Assembly (NCBI GenBank): GCA_011947345.1
Contig: JAAVTG010000235.1
Span: 1 to 64,000, forward strand
Direction of reading: 5' to 3'
DNA length: 64,000 nt
From: Phytophthora quininea
Lineage: Eukaryota > Oomycota > Peronosporomycetes > Peronosporales > Peronosporaceae
Below are positions 35,601 to 44,596 of this stretch, one piece after another. Below the pieces are notes generated by a model that ran no database searches, was not told the origin of the DNA, and saw only the letters and a list, made by a program, of their open reading frames with translations. Both the position numbers and the translations under genes were made by a program. How positions within the stretch are numbered: position 1 is the first letter of the stretch; every line of letters starts with the position of its first letter.

Positions 35601-37762
35601 GTTAGTTCATCCGCTAGTACTACTCATGGAGGAAGTCTACAACAAAGCGGGTGGTCGGAAGAAGCAGCTCGTACGCAAGGTGGCTCTAAGTGAAACCGGC
35701 TGGGGTCGGGAACACCAAGAGTGCTTTGAGCGTTGCAAAAGTGCGTTGAGCAAGGCGTTGCAGTTGGCTCACCCAGACCCGGATAAGCGCTTGTGCGTCT
35801 TCACAGATGCCAGTGACCTGCACTGGGGTGCAGCAGTGACTCAGATACCGTTGGAGCAGCAGCACCGACCACTTGGCGAGCAAGAACATCAACCTTTAAT
35901 GATGCTGAGCGGGACTTTCTCGGGATCAGCTAAGCGCTGGGCTATAGTTGAAAAGAAGCTTACGCGATAGTGGAGACTTGCCGTAGGGCGGACTACCTGT
36001 TGCACAGGGCTGATGGCTTCGCTCTTTTCACAGACCATCGAAACTTGAGGTACATATTTGATCCGCATGGGGTATCCAGCGCAGTACCCAAGTACACGGC
36101 CGACAAGCTGCATCGCTGGTCGCTACTGCTGATGGCCTACCGCTACGATATTTTCGATATCGCTGGAGACGAAAATGTATGGGCCGATCTACTATCCAGA
36201 TGGGGCTCTAGTTTCCTAACTATTTGTGCAATCCGACACCTGCAAATGCCATTATCGCCGCAGTTGGACTCGGGGTTCGCGTGGCCATCACTCGTGGAGA
36301 TTCAACGGGCTCAGGATGCTGCATTACCGCCCGAGGGAGCCAGTAAGGCGGACGACGACAGTATCTGGCGGGTGGATGGAGATAAGATCTGGATTCCTGA
36401 TGAGATGTCGGAGCTGCAGCTCCGCATTTGTGTCGTGGGGCATTTCGGTGTAGCAGGACACCGGGCTGCAGGTGTGACTCACTCGACGATTGCTTCAAAG
36501 TTCTATTGGAAGAGCTTGAAGGAAGACGTGGTTTTTTCGTCAAACGTTACTTACACTGTGCTAGTTCAACGGGAGGTCCTCCAATGCCGCGTCCACTTGG
36601 TGAAGCTGTCCACGCGGACAAACCCAATGAGGTGATTCATTGGGATTACCTGTACATGGGCAAGAGTGATTCAGAACTGCAATATGTACTGGTTATAAAG
36701 GACGATGCCTCGAAATTTGTCTGGTTAATGCCTACTGACGCGGCAACAGCCGAGAACACTTTTGAATTTCTTATGGAGTGGTTTGCAAGCTTTGGTGTGT
36801 GCCGTTTTTGGGTGACAGACCAAGGCACACACTTTAAGAACAGAATAATTGAGGACATGCAACACGCAATGGGAGCTCACCATCACTTTACAGCAGCTCG
36901 TTGCCCGTGGGCGAACGGCACTGTGGAAGTGGTTAACCGCGAGATCTTGCGGTGCTGCAGGGCGCTGCTGTCTGAGTGGCGACTGCAGCCGACAGACTGG
37001 CCCCGCGTGATTAAAATTGTTCAGATGATTCTAAATCATTCTCCTTGCTCGATTATTGATGGAGTGGCCCCCGTGACAGCCATGACGGGGTTGAGGGCCA
37101 TGAACCCCACGGACCCCATTGCAGTTCCAGAGCCAGTAGAGGTGGCTACTCTAGAGGAAATTAAGAGCAGCAGGAAGGTGAACGTCGCTCGTCTGCAAGC
37201 TGTGCTGGCCGACATGCACAAGCGCACAGTCACAGCGAACAAGAAAAAAGGGCGGCTAGCAAAAACACCGCGGTGGCAAAAAGGCACCACCATGCCGCAA
37301 TTTGATGTCGGCGATTTCGTACTTTATGCCGATGTTTGGCAGCATACTCGAGCCAAGCTACGCGTGAAGTGGTGCGGACTCGCCCAGGTCACAGCAGCAG
37401 CCTCGAACTGGATCTTTGAAATTGAAAACCTGGTCACGGGCGAGCGTAGAGAAGCACACGCTAGCCGTTTAAAGTTCTACGCGGACAGCTCGTTAGCGGT
37501 CACGGAGGACCTGCTGCGGCACGTCGCTCACAATAGCGAGGGCCACGTGGTGGACTCGTTTTTGTCCGCACGATACAATACTAAGGAGAAGCGTTATGAA
37601 CTGCTGGTGCGTTGGCGCGGTCTGGACGCTGCCGAAGACTCGTGGGAGCCGGCAGTCGTACTGGTCCAGGACGTCCCGGCCGCGGTGAAAGCTTTCGTGC
37701 GCTCTCATCACGATGAAGGTGCAGCGCAAGCACTGGGTGAAGCACTGGGCTTGTCTCTGTAG
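32644..37762 (+). CDS. Gypsy-1 Gag-Pol polyprotein
   Basis: The first 1,108 codons (32644-35970) are open. An N-terminal Gln-rich coiled coil (EQQQDMKQQMEEHRRFLEEQ) and Gag are followed by a CCHC knuckle (CFKCGDPTHGVFQC). The protease-like segment has TPDSAAS where DSG or DTG is usual. RT has LDFFKGFFQF and the catalytic IWIDDLLGY, so Ile replaces the common second residue before DD. RNase H has CVFTDASDLHWGAAV. Integrase has a zinc region (H-x3-H, but Tyr where the first Cys of CxxC is expected) and the acids HWDYLYM, VTDQGTHF and EVVNREIL. A chromodomain ends it (YELLVRWRGLDAAEDSWEPA). Two single-base losses break the frame: near 35955 (GG read as G) and in the T run 36532-36537. Otherwise it is full length. 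Confidence 0.93.
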
Positions 37763-37927
37763 CGATACTCGGTTGCTGCTGCCAAGTTGAAGTTGACTTG
37801 ACCTGGTTGCAGCTTTCCGGTGGTGCAGGAGGGGTCATTGCGTGTAACACGAAGGTGACCCGACGGTGGCGTAACGTGACGCCACATTGCATACTGACTT
37901 TTATACACAGGCTTCGCAGAGGGGAAG

Positions 37928-38095
37928 TGTTGTAGCGCGGCGAGCGCCACAAGCGCCACGGCAGCGGGGGTTGCAGTCCCAAAAGCCACGGCGCATTGGT
38001 TTCGAAACGAACGAAGCATACATAGGTAGCTGTAGTCGAACGCAGGCTAAGCTAATATACTCACTTCTACTTTTGATCAAGGGCGACAAACAACA
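37928..38095 (+). repeat. Gypsy-1 3' LTR
   Basis: 168 bp, one base different from 32444-32611. The purine run AGAGGGGAAG (37918-37927) precedes it as polypurine tract. Confidence 0.95.
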
Positions 38096-38100
38096 CCTTC

Positions 38101-38258
38101 TCTTGACGCATAAAAGCCTGGTCGCGCTGCTCCAGCTTCTTTTGCCACACCTCGACGACAGTCGCGCTCTTCTCCTTTGCCTGCTTGAGCTGTTTTTTGA
38201 GCTGGGGCAACAGGGATAGCTGGCCCTGGAGGGCCTTGGTGCAGTATGCGAGCTGCTC
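38101..38258 (-). pseudogene. Disrupted coiled-coil host gene, piece 2
   Basis: The 158 bp between gypsy-2 and gypsy-1 encode, on the minus strand, QLAYCTKALQGQLSLLPQLK and VVEVWQKKLEQRDQAFMRQE. The frame runs straight from piece 1 and straight into piece 3 when each element plus one copy of its 5-bp duplication is removed. Strong helical heptads. Confidence 0.8.
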
Positions 38259-38519
38259 TGTTGCAAAATATGGTGGCCTTTTCCCCAGACTGACAACTCC
38301 TGTAGAAATGGCCCCAACTCTGCGGTGGCACGGGTTCACGCGAGGAAGCGGTGGCTGGACGACGAGACGGACTTCGTTAACGCCAAGTCGGGTAGCTAGG
38401 AAGCAAATGTATTGTTTTTCTTGTGGTTTATGGGGTTTTCTCGAAGTGACTCCTCCGTCGAGTCCCTTCACTATAGATCTTTCTCGCCATTCCGTTGATA
38501 ACGGTCGAGCACCGCCACA
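38259..38519 (-). repeat. Gypsy-2 3' LTR
   Basis: 261 bp; on the minus strand TGTGGCGGTG...TTTTGCAACA, next to the TGCTC duplication. A purine-rich run (GAAGGAGGTCG, minus) lies just before it. Confidence 0.93.
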
Positions 38520-38528
38520 CGACCTCCT

Positions 38529-41500
38529 TCAGGAAAGAGCTTCCGCGTGGTAAAAGTAATACCGACTCATGCTGTGGACTTGTTGCCTTTTCTTGTTCTT
38601 GAGCCGGGTAGATGATCGACTCGGTAACTTGTTCGCCTGTCGAAGATATTCTCTTACCAAACCTGGTACCGATAGCAAATTTGATGTTGGCTCCCATGTG
38701 ATATCGTCATTTCGGCCCACCCATTTGCACTTGTATTCCTCCACTCCATTTTGGAGATTCTGTGATCGATGATGGCCTCGATTAAGTGTCCTTCGGACCC
38801 ATCTTTTAGTCGGACTGGTGGTAATGTCGTATCGCGACTAACTCCAGACTTATCCTTCCTAAACTTCTTTAGCACCATCGTATGAAAAACTGGATGGAGA
38901 CTCAATTCTTGAGGAAGATTTAGCTTGTAAGCAGTTCCATCGTGAAGACTTTCAATGACTTCATAGGGTCCTATCCAGCGAGCGGCAAATTTTCGTTGGA
39001 CCGCTCCAACATTCGCAGGTGTCAGATTTTGAGTTGAAATCAAAACCATCTCTCCTACTTCAAAAGTCTGATCACGTCGACCTTTGTCATACAGTAACTT
39101 CATCTTTTCCGCGCCGAGCCGTGCTTTAGCTTGCAGTTCCCGCAATATTCTGCGTTGCCCAGCAAGAAACTCCGTCACAGTCGTCGGGAATTTGCTTGTT
39201 AGATGCAAGTCAACTGGTAGTCGAGGTTCATAGCCTAAATCGGCACGAAATGGGCTCATTTGTATCGTTGATTGATACTGGCGGTTGTACGCAAATTCCG
39301 CTAGAGCAATATGCTTGTCCCAATCATTTTGAAATCCACTGACGTAATGGCGCAAATAACCAGATAATATAGCATTGACTCTTTCAACTTGACCATCAGT
39401 TCGCTGATGGTGTGCCGAAGCCAGCTTCAATTTAGTACCGATAATTTCTGCACACGCCATCCAGAACTTCGATGTAAATTTGGAGTCCCTGTCGGACACA
39501 ATATCCGTGGGCAACCCATGCAATTTCACGTAGTGCTCGATAAATAATTCTGCCAACTGTGGTGCCGTAATTGTCGACACTGTAGGGACGAAATGGGCTC
39601 TTTTTGTAAGTCTGTCCACGATTACCAGAATGGTATCATGCTCAGCTTTCGTAGTTGGTAATCCGGTAATAAAATCCATTCCAACGGAAGTCCAGCGACC
39701 TGTAGGAATTTCCAATGGATGTAACAGCCCCGGCGGTTTTCCTGTCCGTCTTTTGTTTCTTTGACAGGACTCACATGTTGCGATGTAGTCTCGCACCTGC
39801 TTATGGAGATGTTTCCAATAGAATCTCGCCTGAATTTCCTCGATAGTCTTCTCGACTCCGGGATGCCCAGACGTTGCAATGTCGTGATATTCCCACAAAA
39901 TCGTATTCCGCATTTCCACATCAGTAGACGGTATTGCGATTTTGCGAGATCCATCAGGTTTATAGAAATACACAAGCAATTCGTCGGGATCGTACTTCAA
40001 GTTTTTCATGTTTGTGTCTTTCTTGAGAGTTTCTTTTGTCCATCCTGCACGACGCTGGGAACGCCGAATTAACGTCAACAGCGTAAGAGGCTTCAAGCGT
40101 GAAACAGCATGCATTTGTTTCTGCTTCTGCTTCTCAAAATCAATGGCAAAGTCTGGACGGCGGCTCAAAGCGTCAGCGACGGTGTTTGTCGTCCCCGGAA
40201 TGTACCGAAATCGCAGATTTAATTCTGCCAGGAGATCGTACTATCTGCAGATTCGCCGATTAATTGTTCTCTGAGTCAGCACTCTTTCCAATGAGTGGTG
40301 ATCAGTCTCAACCGTGCCGCCTCCATCCACTAGATAAACTCGCCAAATGTTTAAGCAATGGATAATAGCAAGCATTTCCTGCTCGTGTGTGGGATAATTA
40401 AGCTTTGCAGACTTCATTTTCCGTCCACAGAAGGCGATTGGCTGCTCAACCTCCTCCTCAGAGCCGGTCTTTTGCAGTTGATATAACACACCGCCGATGG
40501 CAAACTTTGACGCATCAGTGCGCAAGAAAAACGGCTTACTAAAGTCTGGCAACGCCAGCACGGATGTCTGACTGAGAGCCTTTTTAAGTTGATTGAAAGC
40601 ATCAATACCTTCCGTTGACCAGGTCAGTTTTCGCTTATCCTTACTCTTCATCATGTTGAATAAGGGAGCACTTATTTCCGAGTAGTCCTTGCAAAATTTG
40701 GACGTACACGGTTGTGCCCAGGAAAGACTGCAATTCTTTTGCTGTCTGCGGTCGCGGCCAACTGCATATTACCCGAACTTTGTCCGGATCGATTCGAACA
40801 CCGTGACGGCCAACGAAATCGCCAAGACACGGTATTTCTTCGGAGCACAGCGTTGACTTTGAGAGTTTCAAATAGAGTTTTTCTCTCGACAACATTCAAA
40901 TACTTTTCGAACTGCTGCAAGGTGAGTTTCCATGTCTTGGTCCTTGGTAAACACATACAGATCATCAAAGTACGTAGCCACAACGTCTCGCATGTCTTCG
41001 AAAATCCTTTGAACAATGCGATTAAAGGTTGCCGGGGCATTACTCAAGCCCATTGGCACCGCGAGATACTCGAAAAGACCATCAGGCGTTTGGAAGGCTG
41101 TGAACGGAACATCTTTCAGTCGCATACGTATCTGGTAATATCCTGATAGGAGATCGAAACAACTGTACCAAACTGCGCCACTCATGCGATCGAATATGAT
41201 ATCCTTGCGTGGCATGGGTGTTGATTGTCGGATAGTTCTCGCGTTCATTGCCTTGTAGTCGTGCACTATACGCCATCCGACCGGCTTCTTGATGCAGAAT
41301 GTCGGTGCGACATGGGGCGACGTGCTTGGCCGGATTAATCCTGCCCGTAGCATTTCTTTTGTCCATTCCCGCAATCCTCGTTCTTGATCGGGGCTCAACC
41401 GCCATTGGTGCGTGTAGATTGCACGCTGAGGGTCGATAACCTCCATCTCGTGTTCGCCATGTGGCGGTGGACCCACCGGAAGTTCGACACGAAAAATATC

Positions 41501-43635
41501 ACTGAATTCCTCAAGCAGCTGAAAACCTGGGTTGTTCTTGAAGCTATCCATATCGGTTGTCTTTTGTCGCCGAGCCTTATCCGATGTTTCTTGTTTTACT
41601 GCATAGTTTTCTCCCATTCGCTCGCGACTACTGCCGTCACACATTTCCTGATGCAGTGCATTAATTGTCTCCTGCGCAATGATAGATATAAACTCCACGT
41701 CTTTCTTGCGCACGAGTTTATCTGCAGTCTTAAAGTTTATCACCTCAGTTTCTCCAGATTGCTTGGAATAGTGATGATGTCTGCAGTCGTGATTCCTATC
41801 GCTAGACTGTTCTGCTTGATCGACTGCTGCTTTGACAAATTCTTCTTGTGTACACACTTGATCAGTTTTCCAGTCGATAACAGGATTTCGAGCGCGCTTC
41901 CAGGGTACACCAAGCATCAATTCGCAATGGTTCGGCACATGACATAGCTGAAACTCGGTCGTGTAACCGGGAATACTGTCGACAAATACAGTTAGCTGGA
42001 TTGTCCGGTTTTGTATGGACTCCGTCTTGCCATTTGCATACGTCACTTCCATCGTGCCTCGATCCTTGACGTGGCTGCCCCAGTTCATTTTCTTTACAAA
42101 CTCTACCGATATTCCGCAGAAGTCTGCACCCTCGTCGAAGAATGTCTTCGCAATTTGGATTTCTTCTTCTCGCAAGCAGGTGACGTTCTTGATTAAGTAC
42201 GTCGCCGGTAAAACGTCTTCTTCGTTCTGCTCGTGGAAGTAGATATAATTCGCCGTTTTGCCAGGATCAAAACCCAGTTTTCACGACTACTATTGGCTTT
42301 GTCTGGCTCTGGGACGCCATCTCCAGAGCCCACTAGTTTAATCTCCTTTGAGCTTGGCCAGGTCACTCTTTATCTCGGTCAGTACCGCCCAGAGTGCCTT
42401 ATCCTCGGTGCCTGATGTTGTCTTCGTAATCGCCGAGGCTCCTTTGCCTTTCTTTTTTCTTTCAGCCATTTCGGCTGCAGCTCAGGATGGAGCATCCAGC
42501 AATGCTCTTTGGTGTGACCTGTTTCAGCGCACCGAGTCGCCGAACACTTGGCCGTGTCCGACTTCTTGTCGGCCTTTGCAGGGGCTGTTTTGTTGGTCTT
42601 GCTACTCTTCTCATTGGCACGAGTAACATCCTTGGGGTTTAATGTCCGCGACGCCTCTATCAGTTCATCAAGTGTCTCGAACGACTTTGTCTTGAGGAGA
42701 TGCAGTAGTTGTGATGACGACAGACCTTGTTTGTACCTGAGAATTTTTATGTACTCAGATACGCCTGCTGTACGAGCAAGTCGGCGGAATTCATCATTGT
42801 ACGCATCCAGTTGACGATTGCCTTGAACACAGTAAAAAACTGGGCCACCAAGTCTTCTTGACGGGATTTCGTCACAAACCTCTCCTTCATCTTGCGGATT
42901 ATTTGACTCCACCGTTGCTCTCCTTGATATTCCTGGAGAAACCACGATTTGGCTTTCCCTTTGTGTGGTTCATCATCAGCTCTCCGACGCGCAAATCGAC
43001 TAGGTCGTTTCGGAAATACAAGCCATATGCCGCATACCACTTGATCATGTTGAGAACATATACTTCGATGTCCTCATTTGGTTCGCCCCCGTAAATAGGA
43101 GTTTCGCGTTGTTTGTGACATTTTGTCACTCTTAGCTCCAGCTCGCTGTTGTCGAACCCTGGAGCATTTAAAGGCGTCGGGCCAAAAACATCCCATTCGA
43201 CCCCCGTATCCTCCTCGATATTGAGGAGACTGTACTTGCCGCCGGTTTGGTTGTGCTGAGCTTGTTGAACTCCAACTCTTGTACCTGGGAACGCAGCGCC
43301 GCAACTTCTTCCTTCAGTTGCGTGATGACAGCCTCCTGCGTAGTCTCCCGAGATTCTGTATGTTTTGCGTAATGCTGGAGCTGCTCAATGACTTGTTGTA
43401 GAAGCTCCTGATTAGCTCTGATTTCTGTCATGTTTTCTTGTTGCCGATGTTCGGTTCTGTTAGCAAATTTTGTAACAGACTCGAGCATGAGAGTTTGATC
43501 TCGTTGAAGATCATTGATCGTGTTCTCCAAATTTCCCAAGCCGCCCAGAACAGCACGAACTTGCGCAATTTCGTTCTCCTGGAGTGGCTGGTGTCCTCGC
43601 TCGAGGTTGTACACTTCAGCATCTTCTGCTTCCAT
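38529..43635 (-). pseudogene. Gypsy-2 Gag-Pol polyprotein, frameshifted
   Basis: Gag starts MEAEDAEVYNLERGHQPLQE at about 43635 with a coiled coil, and has a CCHC-like knuckle near 42540 (CSATRCAETGHTKEHCW). The protease region (FFDEGADFCGIS, LMLGVPW) leads into RT (WYSCFDLLSGYYQIRM, catalytic ATYFDDLYVF), RNase H (FLRTDASKFAIGGVLY) and a full integrase: zinc region (SGHPGVEKTIEEIQ, CESCQ) and acids GMDFITGLP, VSDRDSKF and DGQVERVN. A chromodomain is in another frame at the C-terminus (CKWVGRNDDITWEP). About six frame changes (near 43170, 42180, 40880, 40670, 40240 and 38760) interrupt it, each compatible with one missing base. No nonsense substitution is evident. Confidence 0.9.
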
Positions 43636-43653
43636 CTTGGCTACCTCTGAAAA

Positions 43654-43914
43654 AGCTACAAAATATGGTGGCCTTTTCCCCAGACTGACAACTCCTGTAG
43701 AAATGGCCCCAACTCTGCGGTGGCACGGGTTCACGCGAGGAAGCGGTGGCTGGACGACGAGACGGACTTCGTTAACGCCAAGTCGGGTAGCTAGGAAGCA
43801 AATGTATTGTTTTTCTTGTGGTTTATGGGGTTTTCTCGAAGTGACTCCTCCGTCGAGTCCCTTCACTATAGATCTTTCTCGCCATTCCGTTGATAACGGT
43901 CGAGCACCGCCACA
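43654..43914 (-). repeat. Gypsy-2 5' LTR
   Basis: 261 bp counted to match the 3' LTR. The inner end reads TTTTGTAGCT on the minus strand instead of TTTTGCAACA, so the last six bases do not match; the rest is identical. The leader to the Gag start is only about 20 bp. Confidence 0.9.
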
Positions 43915-43919
43915 TGCTC

Positions 43920-44596
43920 ATTCTCCTGAACCACGCGCTGAGCTTCGTCGCGCTTTTCCTTTAGCACTTTTTGGCACTTGTGCTTCGTTTCGTCGATGGC
44001 CAGCTTGGATTTCCGCACTTCACCCTGCAGCGCTGCAATCTCTCGCTCTTTGTCAGTCCAATCGGTCGCTGACTCGGCAAGGAACTGCTCTTTTTCGGAT
44101 TCGAGCGCGGCGACTTGTTGCTGGAGCTCTTGAGCAGTGGCCTCCAGCTTTGTGTTCCGGGCCGTGAGCGTTTGGACCTGCTGCTTCAACTTGAGCTCAA
44201 CGGTTTTGCTGCTGCCCTGCTCAGGGGCCGCGTTGTCCTTGCTGGTTCCAGCGGAGCCTGCAGCTCTCTTCTGCCAACACCGAGATGCCTCCCTGCCGCC
44301 ACTGCCTCCTGGAGCGGAAACGCTGGTCTTCGCCTGGATAGCTGCGCGTAGCTCCTCTTTCTCCTGGCGCAGCAGCTCCTTTTAGCTCTCGTGCTTCCTG
44401 CACCGCCCGCTTCACCGTGCTGTCCACGGCCTTGCGGGCCTCGATCTCGGAGCGCAGTCGGCATTTCACAAGGCGCTGCCATCACAAATAAATTAGCGCG
44501 CGGACAGCTCCATCGTACTTGGCACGACAGCGACAGCCTGTCGAGAAGACGCACCTCGATGTCCTCCTCCTGCTGCTGTCTAGCATTGGCCGACAT
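43920..44596 (-). pseudogene. Disrupted coiled-coil host gene, piece 1 (5' end)
   Basis: The ATG at 44596 gives MSANARQQQEEDIE. An intron (GTGCGTCTTC...GATGGCAG, about 44480-44553) leads to RLVKCRLRSEIEARKAVDST and ELLRQEKEELRAAIQAKTS. Then come LKQQVQTLTARNTKLEATAQ, REIAALQGEVRKSKLAIDE and KCQKVLKEKRDEAQRVVQEN, where gypsy-2 cuts in. A short A run (T run 44380-44383 on plus) seems one base short. The product would be a long soluble coiled-coil protein of unknown function. The gene is physically broken into four pieces here. Confidence 0.75.

Larger units (their letters stand above)
32444..38095 (+). mobile_element. Complete Ty3/gypsy retrotransposon, gypsy-1 (chromovirus-like)
   Basis: It is 5,652 bp, flanked by the direct repeat CCTTC (32439-32443 and 38096-38100). 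The 168-bp LTRs differ at one base (A or G in the GCGGRGGTT segment), so this is a very recent insertion. Plus-strand order is Gag, protease, RT, RNase H, integrase, chromodomain. It interrupts the coiled-coil host gene in antisense. Confidence 0.96.
38259..43914 (-). mobile_element. Complete Ty3/gypsy retrotransposon, gypsy-2
   Basis: It is 5,656 bp, flanked by the direct repeat TGCTC (38254-38258 and 43915-43919). LTRs are 261 bp and identical except for the six bases at the inner edge of the right copy. Minus-strand order is Gag, protease, RT, RNase H, integrase, chromodomain. It belongs to a different lineage from gypsy-1. It interrupts the same host gene. Confidence 0.95.

Noticed and set aside
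37708..38019. Minus-strand frame MLRSFRNQCAVAFGTATP, repeated at 32535
   Set aside because: It is antisense sequence inside the gypsy-1 LTRs, which explains the duplication; not a gene.
38067..38471. Minus-strand frame MKGLDGGVTSRKPHKPQEKQ, repeated at 43866
   Set aside because: The repeated part is gypsy-2 LTR sequence, open by chance; only the part below 38258 belongs to the coiled-coil gene.
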